In this document: in pieces, positions 22,901-34,239 of the stretch | Layout of the letters: every line of letters begins with the position of its first letter | How positions within the stretch are numbered: position 1 is the stretch's first letter | Source of the DNA: Hydractinia symbiolongicarpus | Lineage: Eukaryota > Cnidaria > Hydrozoa > Anthoathecata > Hydractiniidae | Direction of reading: 5' to 3' | Length of the DNA: 64,000 nucleotides | NCBI RefSeq assembly: GCF_029227915.1 | Contig: NC_079885.1 | Span: forward strand, 24,119,001 to 24,183,000 | Program-made: the position numbers and the translations under genes | Notes under the pieces: generated by a model | The model's database searches: none | Told to the model about the DNA's origin: nothing | Seen by the model: the letters and a program-made list of their open reading frames with translations, nothing else

Positions 22901-23451
22901 CCACTAAAAAAACTTTTACTGAAAAGAAATCATGTAAAATAAGGACTGCACTAGTGAAACTGTAGCAACACTTTGTAACAAAAAATGTCTGATTTTGTTT
23001 TAAATTATTTTGATTTTAGAATTATGGTCTAAATTGCATTTTGAAAATTAAAAAAAAGCATTACAAAGAGGATTAGTTTATCGGACATTTGAATCACGAA
23101 AGAAAGATCATTTGGTTTTCAATGTTATTTCCAATGTATCAAATTTTACTTAGTATTATATTATAAAAATTTATAAACAGCATGAAATATGAATAGATAA
23201 AAAATTCAGAATAGCTAATTCTTTCCACAAGAATGAGACCATTTTAAACCTTGTTTCTAAGAATTCTTAGCTCGTGCACAAGTTGTGTTTTCCATCAGCA
23301 AATTTCCTTTGTTTATCTACTCCAATTACGTTCTTGCAAAGATAGACATTTTTCTTTATCGAACCCTAACGTGTTAATACCAAACTTTAATGAGTCACAT
23401 ATTTACAATTTATAACTAGCCGGGGGACCGGGCGGGTTAAGCTACAAGTAA
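22901..23451. other. Intergenic, nothing recognised
   Basis: AT-rich sequence between the BTB fragment and the Harbinger-like element. No coding or structural signal was seen. Confidence 0.4.
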
Positions 23452-24150
23452 AGCTGGGTTTCCATTCAGCGATCTTGTGCAGGCGGGCGGGAAAAAATGC
23501 GCTGTGACGTAAGAATCATACAGAAATATCACTAAAACTGAGCAATAGAATGCCGAAGTTTTTTCCGCCATGAAAGTTGAAAATTTTCAACTTTTTTTTT
23601 CCGCTTACTTTTTTGAGCCAACACTTCCGTAACAACTAGTGTGCTCTCTCGTATGATACGGCATACTGTTGTTGTACTGACCCGGTAGCTTGATGCAATT
23701 GCAAATTGAAAGTGTCCAGTTGCCAATTAGCGCAAAGTGATGCAGAGACGTTCAGCAGGCGTAGTCGTGGGATGCCTGGTCCCGGATATAAAAAAATTGG
23801 AGCTACCCAGGACAGCAAGAGTTCAAACGAATATAAATCTCGAACTATATGCTGGAATTCACACTTTTATTCTCTGTCTTTAAAAATTTGTCGCACCCAA
23901 AAATTAGTAACTTGTCTTGCCATCTTTGTTTAGATTCTAGTTTTATGCCCGCTTTTTATGCGCGTGTTTCATGAGCGCACACAATGGAAATGATATTATT
24001 TTCTAATTCACGTATTCAAAAGAAAATAACTTTATTTATTTGCTTTTATTTCAAGTAATAGTAAGTATAGTAATAAATTTATTGATTTTGTCCGCCAACT
24101 TCGCTCCGTCCGCTACGTCTGCACAAAGATCGCCAAATGGAAACCGCGCT
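23452..24150 (-). mobile_element. Decayed PIF/Harbinger DNA transposon
   Basis: Imperfect terminal inverted repeats of about 33 bp: the left end starts AGCTGGGTTTCCATT and GCGATCTTGTGCAG; the right end, reversed, reads AGCGCGGTTTCCATT and GCGATCTTTGTGCAG. The flanking 3-bp duplication is TAA (23449-23451 and 24151-24153), the PIF/Harbinger target. The interior holds a transposase remnant on minus and is only 0.7 kb, so the element is internally deleted. Confidence 0.72.
23532..23770 (-). pseudogene. Harbinger transposase helix-turn-helix remnant
   Basis: Minus frames read LATGHFQFAIASSYRVSTTT then VCRIIRESTLVV, like the HTH segment preceding the DDE domain in Harbinger transposases. The catalytic domain is absent and the frame is interrupted. 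Confidence 0.5.
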
Positions 24151-24153
24151 TAA

Positions 24154-25125
24154 ATGTGTGACCCGGCATTATAGGCGCCTAAAAAGAGCCGTAAATGGTG
24201 CAGCAAATGCAAGTGGAACTCTTCAGTACAGATATGCAGTATGTCGCAAATCAAGTGAAGCGCACACAACATTATATTTTCGGGTGTAATATATCTTGAA
24301 AAAAATAATTTTTCTGCAACTTAAGCTGAAAAAAAAACACAGTTTAAAACTCGTTATTTAGCCGAATAATTTTCCGTGAAAGTTTAAAAATGAATAGTGA
24401 CAATGGGCTGAGCACTTAGTACAAATAAACCATGTCGCACATGCGTAAAAATCTTTTCAAAGAAACATTATCACAACTTCGGTTTTAATAAAAACACAGG
24501 AGCCATTCAGGCAGCCATTCGTCCACCTAAAATTTTTTTTGCGGAATATGTAGTTACGCTTCCCACTTTTAAAAATAGTAAGCGGCATGTGAAGATTTCG
24601 CAGCTAGCCGTGAGACACTACATTGATAGATAACATTAAAGAGGAAAGAATTCGCCTCTGTTTTGTTCCACCACGAAACATACGGATGATGACTTAACTT
24701 TTAGTTAATTAAAATGGAACAGGGGTTTGAATAAATTTTTATATAATTTTTTGTTCAGAGACAGAGAACAAAATTTGTATTTATATAAAAAAATAATTTT
24801 TAAAAAGTAATGTATATTGAGCAAAATACAAGCATTTGAAAATTTCCATTCTTGAGTAAAAGTTTACTCTTTGATGTAATAGATGCGTTCCTTTTTACGT
24901 GGTGTCATTTGTAAAGAGTGAGCCAATGTCACAAATTTTTCGGATCTATGTACAGGGCACTTTGATTACACTCATAAGCACAAAATTTGGTACTTATAGA
25001 TAAATACCACCGGGTATGTTTACAAAAGAGAACAGCGTCGACGTTGTTTGATGTTGTTGTTAGGTAGCTTAGCTACCCTATTTATTAGTTAATACTAAGT
25101 GAAACAGGTTACCCCGTATGCCAAA
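24154..25125. other. Intergenic, nothing recognised
   Basis: No ORF or repeat that I can name. It ends where the duplicated block begins. Confidence 0.4.
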
Positions 25126-25712
25126 TGCTTCTTTATAAAAGAACCTTAGAAAAATTTCCATGAGGATTACTTTCGTATTATCCAAAATTAAAAAACTTTC
25201 AAGATAAACTTTTGCGATTTTGTGATTTATAATTTTTCTAATTTCTCACAGAACTTTTTAGGTTTAAAACCGATATCAATAAAATAGAGACATCAATAAA
25301 CTGTTTTTGACAGCATATCAATTTTGACAAGCTTCCTTTTCAGAAAACATTAAAAGTGATTCTCATTATTAAAATAAGTCAGATAGATAAAATGTGTCCT
25401 AGGTTTAGGACCAAATACCTTATCCAGCTCAGAGAAAGTGGGAATGTGCTTCTAAAGTACAATGCTAAATACATAATCTAAATTTTATGCCGTATAAATA
25501 CAAAGTTGTTAGAAAGTTATTTTTGTGTCCACCTGGATCTGCAACACGGTTACTTGCACTAATCGTTTAGCTGTTTTAACCTGGACTGAGACTTCAGGTC
25601 TGCCTATTACAAGTTGATATCACTTCTCCCAAATTTTGTTATTTCATAAAAGGAACCTGAAAATGTACAAACATTTACTTATGAAAAATAGGTTTCTGAT
25701 CCATAAAAGAAA

Positions 25713-25757
25713 TGATTACAAGCCGAATGCGTTACCACTACACCATCTCCGTCCGTC
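25713..25757 (-). repeat. tRNA-like sequence, second copy
   Basis: Duplicate of the tRNA-like stretch at 588-632, without a T-arm. Confidence 0.35.
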
Positions 25758-25969
25758 ATAATCGCAGAATTACATCAATACATTGCAGATTTTGAATTTT
25801 TTTTATTTTTGTTTTATTTGTATTTGTTTTCCCTTTTTACACTTATTTCCCCCTTTTTAGAGGAAATGTTTCTTTAGAAGAACAAAAAAAATCAAATTAC
25901 AACAAAAACAGCAAAATTATTACACTGTTGTAGTTCATCAGTAGAATAGTTCGCACATTCCGTAAATTT

Positions 25970-26575
25970 TTATTTCTGTGGACTCTTTCGTGGACTTTGT
26001 AAAATTGGCCAACCATTATTAGACTTTGTGAAATATAATTGAAACAATCTTGCCATGGTTTTTGGATTTGTTTCGATCAAATCTTCCCATTCTTTCGTTT
26101 TCATTAAATCTTTATTTGCCAGCAGAACACTACAACAACAATCCAACCATTCATTGATATCATGCGAATCGATCATTATGATGGCTTCATATATGTTGTC
26201 CTTTGAAATGAGATTTTTTCCCTTCTCAATCATCAAATCTATCACAAGCTTCACTTGAAATTTGAAAGATATTTTGTACAAGTTAATCATTTCTCTCCAA
26301 TCTAAAAATACAACTGCTTCTCCATTTCCATGTAAATACTGCACAAAATGTTGAATGGTATGTTTACCAAACTCACTCACATCAACTTTTGGACTAACGC
26401 CTTGAGGTGCTTTCTCCAGACTATTTTTCATTACGACGGAGAATTGGATGGCTGCTGTACGACTCAGTAGAAACTTTTCATTTTCACGAAGCAAAATAAC
26501 TTGCTCATCATTTTGAAGAAGGTTGTTAAGAAGAGTCTTTGTTAGGTTGTTCTCTAGTTGGCGAGATAATGAAAT
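25970..26575 (-). CDS. BTB-domain protein, last exon (copy A2)
   Basis: The exon has the same length and phase as A1 (606 bases, phase 0 after a TTTAG acceptor). Over the downstream 174 residues the two differ at about five positions, for example GKHTIQ for GEHTIQ. The BTB core is followed by the 3-box helices, and AATAAA overlaps the stop. Near identity implies a recent duplication or gene conversion. Function as for A1: a probable BTB adaptor without a visible substrate-binding module; upstream exons unknown. Confidence 0.8.
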   Translation of the reverse strand: MSLSRQLENNLTKTLLNNLLQNDEQVILLRENEKFLLSRTAAIQFSVVMKNSLEKAPQGVSPKVDVSEFGKHTIQHFVQYLHGNGEAVVFLDWREMINLYKISFKFQVKLVIDLMIEKGKNLISKDNIYEAIIMIDSHDINEWLDCCCSVLLANKDLMKTKEWEDLIETNPKTMARLFQLYFTKSNNGWPILQSPRKSPQK

Positions 26576-29372
26576 CTAAATTAAGAAATAATGATAATAA
26601 AACCAACAAAACAAACTAATAGTTAACAAAATTGAAACATATAAGATGTATAAAATCACCTCTATCTCTCGATTTGATGTGTCGTTCGCGTAGACTATGA
26701 CTTCATACACTGAAGACACTTCATGTTAACAGTCATAATCAGTTCTTAGAAAAATACGTTATATTTGAGTATCCTTTTGTTTAAAGATTATGTTATTTAA
26801 CATTTGGTTTAAAAAAAATATGGCTACTCACACACACTGCAGAATTTTTTTAACTAAATTCAGTTTATAAGAAATTGAGGTTTTATATGCTTATTATTTG
26901 GATCATTCAAATAATTCAAACACAGGGATAAGGGAATAATACGAAAAACAAAATATAAAACTGCAGAAATTTGTTGATTCGAATTAATTCTTTAATTTCA
27001 TCTATCCCAGAATAGTGTGAGGAAGTTGATGTAAAATTGGCTAAACCTTAGAATAATTCTAATAAAGCTGAGAGTTTCATAAAACATACATTGTTATGAT
27101 ACTTCTGATAAACTAGCTAACACTTCTGGTGACATCATATTTTAAAATAAAAAGTTAATGCATGAAATTATCGTTGCCTTGGTTTTATTTCATGCATATC
27201 ACAAATCAACGATAAAAAACCAAAGAAAAAAATCTAACTATTTTTTCAAAAGAGTTTACATTAAAATAGTTCTTTGTTTTAAGATATCCCTCCTCTACAT
27301 TTTCCACATCCAGAGACACCTCTCATGTTATACTGTCAGCAAAAAAAAAAAAAAAAAGCTTGAGTTTATTACGAATTTTTTTCAGACACTGGCATTCACA
27401 GTGAATGATAATTTCTTGAGATTTTTTACCTTCTATTCGGTCGTATATTAGCTACTTTCTATCCAGTCGTAAAGCATATCGGTGGTAATAACCCACTATT
27501 AAAAGCACCTTAGTAGTTCGCTTAACCTGCAGAATTTTAAAAACAGCTTTGGCTCTGCTTCCCAAATTAGTTTATTTTATATTGAATTAGCTTTTTCTGA
27601 AAAAAAAAGCAAAATCAAATCAAAAATTTTATCAGCGAAGAAAAAATTGCTCACTTTGTAGACAATCAAGTGTAACACGTGTCATTTTGAATCATGCAGA
27701 AATAAAATATCATTCACAACTTTACCTCATCATTCTGCATAGCACATTATAAAAGTGCTTAGCTTAGCTACAATTTTTTTCTTGTAATAATTTATACAGC
27801 CAACGATTTTCCATTTCGGCATGTAAAAACCTCTAGTGAAAATCGGCCCTTAGGAAAGATAGATACGTCAAGAATTATAAATATAAGACAAAACCACTTT
27901 GAGCAAGTTAAACCAAAAAACTTTATGTAAATAAACTTTTATGAAAGCTTTTTTTAAAAAATTGTGTTTAATACAGCTTGGTTTCAAAAGATGGCGATGA
28001 AAAAGGTAACTCTTTTTTGTGTAAACAAAAAACTTATAAAAACTTAAGTAGTTATGCAACGAAAAAAAATTGTATATAAAAATCCAGATTGTGAAACAGT
28101 TTTCCATGTAAAAAAAGAGACAGAAAATATTATAGCCCATATAAGTTTCTTTTACACCAACAATAGCTAAGTTCACTTGTTTCTTACAAAATTGTAATTG
28201 TATTATTGTTGTTTTACTTGGACACTGTTCAAAATCAGTTTCATGTATGGTGATAGCTAATTTTAAAGGTTCGTATTGTTAATTTTGGACAAACAAATTA
28301 GCGGGCGCTTAATTTAGATGGGCGGTTAATAGATAATCATTTTAAGCTTTGGTGTATAGGGAAAACTGTAAAGTGTTTGTTTTGCGTTGAGTAACCAAGA
28401 AATACTGTAACTTTATTTGGAATCTGAGTTGTTAATTATTATCTTACCCCCCATCTGTATCTTATCCTCCATCCCCATACAGCGCAAGCAAGTACTCGCT
28501 CGAATTTTTGACAAAAATATATTTGACAAGTTAGTTGTGTTTGCCTTTGTAATAGTTTTTAAAAGTAAGGAAATATTTGAGGTTTTTGTGAAGAGAGTAA
28601 AATGAGTAAAAATCTGATCATGTGATATTTTAAAACACAACGTTTATAAATGATATTTCTTTTCAATGAATGCAATTGGAAAAACTTGAATGCCACAACT
28701 CCTGAGGACTAGGTTGTTATAATAAGTACTTCGCATATTTTAGAAGGAAAAGGAATTCAGCTACATTATTCGGCTAGATTTTTTCTTTTCCAACAAATAC
28801 AACCCAAACTAAAAGTTGTGGACAAAAATTTGGGTGGCTTATGTTGCTCATAGCACATAACATCAAATGTTGCTAACTACACTTTTGCATCAAAAAGTTA
28901 ATTTGTAACTATCACCTAAAAAGATGCCTCGTGTCTCTGTAGCTTTCAGCCATGGCTTAATGCAGTTAGTTTCCATTAAAGTGTCGCAGTTTTTGTTTTT
29001 TCTCATCAAGTTTTTGAATAACGACGTTTTATCATCATTAGTAGCAGCAGCATGCAATGATATTAGACCTATAAAATAGGCAACCATTTTATTTTATTTG
29101 TACGGTTGCTGTCTCTCATTTGCTGAAACACTGTTGTCGGAAAAGCAGCATTAAAGATAACATAAATCCTGTTATATTTTACAATAAAAGAAATGTCGCT
29201 TTTCTTTTAACGGTCTTTGAAAAGTGTGTAAAGGTGAATTTACACTACGGCGAAGAGTGTAAACTGCCTTAAGTTTAAGCCAAATTTCAGCCAATCGTAA
29301 TATCATATGTTTTGTTAAATAACTATGCAATAAATGTATGGAATATGTATCGCACACATTTTCTTTTTTTAG
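26576..29372. other. Upstream/intron region between A2 and B2
   Basis: Counterpart of 1500-4700, with no supported exon. Short ORFs at 27158-27451 and 27868-28176 are not conserved in frame in the first copy and look like chance. First exons and promoters of A2 and B2 should be here but were not found. Confidence 0.45.
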
Positions 29373-30020
29373 GTAGAAATTCAGACAGAAGGATTAAAAG
29401 ACGAAATTCTTTCCCTTTTTTTGAAAAACGACAAGAAAGTTATACTCTTCAGTGAGACAGAAGAATTCGAATTAAAGTTAAGTATGTCGGTAGCCATGCA
29501 TTTTTCTCCTATAATAAAACAAACTTTACAAGCGTTTTCAAATCATGTTGATGTGGAAAATGCTTCTCAATCACCAAAACATCGCATTAACGTCAGCGAG
29601 TTTGATGAAGAAACCGTCGGACGTTTTGTTCAATATTTGCATGGACAAAGTTTGATGGATGCTTCGTTATCATGGAGCGATGCCGTTAACTTGTATAAGA
29701 TAGGCCTGAAATTTCAAGTAAAATCTTTGACAGATTTGATGACTGAGAAGGGGAAAAATCTCATTTTAAAGGATAACATATATGAAGCCATCATATTGAT
29801 CGATTCGCATGATATCAACGAATGGTTGGATGGTTGTTGTAGTGTTCTTCTGGCAAATAAAGATTTAATGAAAACGAAAGAATGGGAAGACTTGATCGAA
29901 ACAAATCCAAAAACCATGGCAAGATTGCTAAATTACTACATCATAAAAAAAGAAGAAGAAGAAGAAGAAATACTTTGTGGTATATTTTTTAGCTTGCTAA
30001 AATACACAATTCTGCTCTAA
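29373..30020 (+). CDS. BTB-domain protein, last exon (copy B2), intact frame
   Basis: 648-base open exon (215 residues) after a TTTTTAG acceptor, phase 0. It includes the segment LSLFLKNDKKVILFSETEEF that is frame-broken in B1. The BTB core (HFSPIIKQTLQAFSNHVD, then RFVQYLHG) is followed by 3-box helices ending TNPKTMARLLNYY. The tail is different: after a short poly-Glu run a deletion fuses it to downstream flank, giving an ILCGIFFSLLKYTILL end with a hydrophobic stretch. B2 is the only B-type copy here with an unbroken exon. Confidence 0.8.
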   Translation, partial: VEIQTEGLKDEILSLFLKNDKKVILFSETEEFELKLSMSVAMHFSPIIKQTLQAFSNHVDVENASQSPKHRINVSEFDEETVGRFVQYLHGQSLMDASLSWSDAVNLYKIGLKFQVKSLTDLMTEKGKNLILKDNIYEAIILIDSHDINEWLDGCCSVLLANKDLMKTKEWEDLIETNPKTMARLLNYYIIKKEEEEEEILCGIFFSLLKYTILL

Positions 30021-30154
30021 TTAGGAATGTCCATCACATAACTTATGCTTGGTAGTTACATGCGTCCACAAAATATGTTGGCTCAAGCAAATTTTAAGAC
30101 TAAATCAAAGACTAAAAAAGCAACAAAGGAACATGGCTACTTATTCTGCAGATA

Positions 30155-30492
30155 ATGCATATAATAATACGCCAGTTCCGTGTCTCTGTGACAGGAAAAG
30201 TGGATGTCTTCAGGCATAAAACAGGTATACAAAGGCATACAAATCTCTAAGAAAATAATTTTGGGTTTTGACGGGCCATTGCTGACGTCGGCAAAATTTT
30301 ATCCCATTAACCATTTATTAAAAGCACGTGATGACATAGATTTTCTTGATCAGCGCTTTAAGCTCTACACAATAGGAGCAACGTAAAAACAAGGTTCTAA
30401 TTTTTCTTGCTGACGTCATGAAAATTCATATGACGCTTATTTTTCAATTTTATCCCGGCTCAGTGGATTTTTCCACGTGCTTTATCTACTAG
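30155..30492 (+). mobile_element. Helitron-like non-autonomous element (copy H3)
   Basis: The 5' end resembles the family start (ATAATAATACGCCAG, then a GTCTCTGTGAC tract). The 3' end has the family hairpin (GTGGATTTTTCCAC), about 12 bases, then CTAG followed by T. A subterminal hairpin plus CTRR with no inverted repeats fits Helitron ends. No Rep/helicase is coded. Confidence 0.6.
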
Positions 30493-30779
30493 TCTAGAGA
30501 TAGGGAATGTTCCTTCTGGCGCAATGCGCATCTCACGCACGCGCACGCCCACAGTCAAGCACAACAAATCCACGCCAATCCAGTACCATGCAGTGCATAG
30601 CCATGAAAATCCCTAATATTCGGTGCAGTGCAGTGACATCACCAATGCTGCAAAGGAGTCAAAACGTTTCTGGCGCAATTCCCTAGTAGTCAACGTGCAC
30701 ATCATACAGGAAAAGGGGAATTCCCTATAAATGATGAAAATCAACGCATGTGCAGTCAAGACACGCTGGGTCGAGCAAA

Positions 30780-31088
30780 ATGAAATCCTTTGAAAAACAA
30801 AAAATCCTATACAATAAAGAAATGGATTCATACACCGTGAAACAATTACGTGATATTGCAAAAACCAGTGGGTTAGCCGGGTATTACAAGCTACGCAAGG
30901 CTGAATTGATGTCTTTATTGGAGGACGTACCACAGAGACCACCTAAAAGGGCTGGACAACGAAAGCCGGTCAAGCCCGTGACTACAGTACCAACGCCAGA
31001 GGCCATGGGCATACTCGAGAAACAGGAAATGTTGAAAAATCGTTCGGTCGTGAAAACCAAGATGCGGGGATGGTATAATTGGCTATAA
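30780..31088 (+). pseudogene. SAP/Rho-N-like domain ORF, fragment of a transposon-linked protein
   Basis: 102 codons from the ATG at 30780. Residues about 16-48 read YTVKQLRDIAKTSGLAGYY and KLRKAELMSLLE, a helix-extended loop-helix like Rho-N/SAP modules, followed by a Pro/Arg-rich linker and VVKTKMRGWYNWL. After the stop another frame continues with a plausible extension (KKTYAAFKRTVMGLY), so the ORF is frameshifted. Similar N-termini occur on large-transposon proteins in cnidarian genomes (recollection, to be checked). The fragment sits between two Helitron-like copies in the same orientation. Confidence 0.5.
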
Positions 31089-31152
31089 AAGGGGGAGTCA
31101 AGAAAACATATGCGGCCTTCAAACGTACGGTGATGGGGCTCTATAACTGCAA

Positions 31153-31346
31153 CCTTTTGTCAAAACCACACGATCGTATACATTTTCTTGATCAGCAATT
31201 TAAGCTCTACACAATAGAGGCAACGTGAAAACAAGGTTCTGATTTTTTTTTGTGGATGGGTTTCTGACGTCATCAAAATTCAAATGATGCTCTTTTTTCT
31301 TTTTTATCCTGCCTTAGTGGATTTTTCCACGGGCCTTATCGACTAG
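31153..31346 (+). mobile_element. Helitron-like element, 5'-truncated (copy H4)
   Basis: It matches the 3' half of H3 (ttcttgatcag, gctctacacaata, gacgtcat blocks) and ends with the GTGGATTTTTCCAC hairpin and CTAG-T. Confidence 0.6.
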
Positions 31347-31959
31347 TATGTTAACAATAAGATCAATCTCTAAACATTTTCGACCCATAGACTGTTGCGC
31401 CCGAATAGATTGTGGGGATCAAGTTTCATTAAATCAAGACTTTTCGCTTTTCTAAGTCAGTGCGGGTAAAGTTGCAGAAACGGAAATTACTTATATATTT
31501 CCCCTTGGCGGCGATTCATCATTCCATCTATCTATATCGGGAAACGTTTTCTACATCAACATCAATATTTTCTATTAACGATGCTTTTTAAATTCTGAGG
31601 AGAGCTCCTCCTTCAATCATCAATACGTACTGGAAATGTTCAAACATATATATCACATTCATTTTTTGGGTTCAATTGTAACAAGAAGCCCTGGGGGCTC
31701 TAAGAATTTCCGCGCGCTACCAAAATATTTGATGAAAACCTGCTAATTCGTTGTGTTATTGTGCCAAACATTCGAAGGGGTTTGGTGCATGAACCTCCGA
31801 AGATAAAGCACACAAGTGACATTATATCTTACAACAAACGCAAACAAAACGAAAGTGTCATAATAAACTCACATTTTAAAAGAGATTGCTAACAAAAAAT
31901 ACAGCCTATCATTCATGGTTGAGAGTCTCGCGATTGAAACGTTTATGGTCTTAAACGGC
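31347..31959. other. Intergenic, nothing recognised
   Basis: No supported gene or repeat. Confidence 0.4.
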
Positions 31960-32720
31960 ATTAGTTGACAAAAAATCAAAATTTTGACTAACTTTCAAAA
32001 TTTTGAATTACTTTTTTTATTAACTGTGTCAATTTTTGTCGAAAATAAAGCATTTTAATTTTTATATAAATTTTGACCTGAAATGACATTTAGGTGACAA
32101 AAAATGAAACTTTTGTACCATCATCATTTTCAGCATACTTTATTTGTTAACTGTGCCAATTTTTGTTGAAAATGAAGTAGTCTTAATTTTTGGACCAATT
32201 TTGGCCTAAAATGACATTTAAGGTGGCAAAAAACAATATTTTGATGTCACCATCATGTTCACCATACTTTTTTTGTTAATTGTGCCGAAATTTGTCAAAA
32301 ATAAAGTAGTTTTAATTTTTGGACCAATTTTGGCCTAAAATGACATTTAGGTAACAAGAAATCAAAATTTTGATGTCACCATCATGTTCAGCATACTTTA
32401 TTTGTTTACTGTGCCAAATTTTGTTAAAAATAAAGTAGTTTTAATTTTTGGACCAATTTTGGCCTGAAATGACATTTAGGTAAGAAGAAATCAAAATTTT
32501 GATGTCACCATCATGTTTAGCATACTTTATTTGTTAACTGTTCCAAATTTTGTTGAAAATAAAGTAGTTCTAATTTTTGGACCAATTTTGGCCTAAAATG
32601 ACATTTAGGTGACAAAAATCAAAATTATTATGTCACCATTATGTTTAGCATACTTTTTTTGTTAACTGTGCCAAATTTTGTCGAAAACAAATACCAATTT
32701 TGGCCTGAAGCGTCAATACT
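31960..32720. repeat. Tandem array, ~129-bp unit, about six copies
   Basis: The anchor ggcct recurs at 32203, 32332, 32461 and 32590, exactly 129 bp apart, with diverged first (about 32075) and last (32702) units. Each unit has tttttggaccaattttggcc, then aaatgacattta, a gtgacaaaaaatcaaaattt-like part, gtcaccatcatgtt and a ttgttaactgtgcc part. There is no ORF. A single diverged unit is recognisable near 46230-46300. Confidence 0.85.
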
Positions 32721-34239
32721 AAACTTCCCAGTAGTTCAGGAGCTTGGGTACGAAGTTTACATCTGTGTCCGTCAACGTGAAATCCCAGGGTCGATTTTTT
32801 CTCAAAAAATGCTCCAAAAGAAAAAACGACGGTTTTAAAGAATTTCCTACGCCTTCGGGCGCGGAAATTCAACAATTACTTTTAATCTGTTGTACTTTCG
32901 CAGGATTTTTTGATCGCATTGATTTTGTAACAACATGCTGCATGCTGTTTTTGTAAACTGATTTTAATATAATTTAACAAAATCTACTCCACAAAATAAA
33001 ATTGTTAGCTGAACGACAGACCGTTGTTGTTTTTATTAAACCGAAGTTTCGATTAAGTTATCTTAAAAAGAACATCAAAGAGAACACCAACATAAGCGTT
33101 GATTTGCAACATTGTTCATATCTACGAAGCGCTCAATCTCACGTTTACTGTTTAACTGTCCTTAAAATAGAAAAAATAGTGGGGGGACATTTTTGCTATT
33201 AAGGTAATCATAGCCAGCCCATGTTTTCATTTTAGCCAAAGTTGTGAGGGGGTTATTTTTAAGACACCCGAATATGTGACATCTTTAGCTGTACTAAGCA
33301 CTTAAGCTGGTGACCAGCCTCTTTACACACGCCGCGTCACTCAGCTAACTTGTAATACAGTGGAATGTCAATATGGCAGATATCCTTTATAGCGGACACA
33401 TCTCTACAATAGACACTTTCTTAGGAACGGATGAAATGACAGTTAAACTCTCATAACAAACACTGTATGTAGCAGACAATTTATAGCGAATATCTCCTTA
33501 AAGGACGTCATTTATGGTCCCATTTTACATCACCCCATAACATTGCGCCCTTTATACTTGACACGCTCAAGGATAGGTCATATAAAAAAGTGTTGAGATA
33601 AATTCAGCGGTGTTTTAATAAAGGCAACTCGTTTAATTTTTCTTCGTTCTTTGTTATTTTAAATGTTAATCTCACTATTATGGAGTTTCATACCACCCAA
33701 GTTTGGTCCCAGTGGTGTTTCCTATTCAGAGGTTTTACCTCTGACCGTGTAAGCAAACCCAGTATTTGCTGCAATTAAAATGAAAAATGCGATGTTTTTT
33801 GTTGCTAATATGTATTTCGTGCGAACAAGTCTTTTTTTCTCATGTAACTTCCTTCAAACTAAAAAAAAAAATAATTTGAACAACAAATTATTGAGTCCTC
33901 GTATGTATCAATTACACATGTCGTATGCAAATATGTTTTGTATGAGGAATAGACTTTATCTTATTGACAATATCTCGCTTGTGCTTCGTGTATAAACAGA
34001 GCAGATTATTTCAACTATATAAATTATTCTTCCAGTTTTACTTCTTGTTTCTCTGTAACATTTGTTTACGAAGGAAAATCTCAGTTTCATCTTTTTAATT
34101 TCTGATATCAACATCAACACCGTTTGTCGAAAAAAGTATTTTTTATAGAAAGTGTGTCACACGTTTGTACTAATCTTAACTCGATATCACAAGAGAAAAA
34201 ACTTGACAAACTTAAGAATTGCTTGAAAAGAATACTTAC
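32721..34239. other. Region downstream of the ADAM/lectin gene
   Basis: The last exon(s) of the minus-strand ADAM/lectin gene must lie here, because its last mapped exon ends in a good GT donor at 34238-34239. I could not choose among several weak acceptors. Confidence 0.4.
33357..33550 (+). mobile_element. Possible pogo-like MITE fragment
   Basis: It starts CAGTGGAATGTCAATATGGC and contains tatagcggacacatctct and cttaggaacggatgaaatgac, resembling the ends of pogo/Tigger MITEs. No matching opposite terminus was found. Confidence 0.3.

Larger units (their letters stand above)
25126..29975 (+). repeat. Second copy of the ~5-kb BTB segmental duplication
   Basis: Direct repeat of 1 to about 5290. 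Identity is very high over the first 2.7 kb, with a 49-base deletion near 25883 that fixes the offset at 25125 before and 25076 after. Further right it is lower, with several indels. It carries the same divergent BTB pair. The right edge is the GAA run inside B2, after which sequence jumps to the distal flank (cacaattctgctctaatta). Confidence 0.88.

Noticed and set aside
27158-28176. ORFs of 97 and 102 codons in the A2-B2 interval
   Set aside because: The homologous segment at 2070-3020 does not keep the frames, and no splice or domain signal supports them.
30613-30942. 109-codon minus-strand ORF opposite the SAP-like fragment
   Set aside because: Shadow of the plus-strand frame, which carries the recognisable domain.
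31960-32720. CRISPR-like regular spacing
   Set aside because: Units are 129 bp, diverged, without short conserved repeats separated by unique spacers, and the DNA is eukaryotic.
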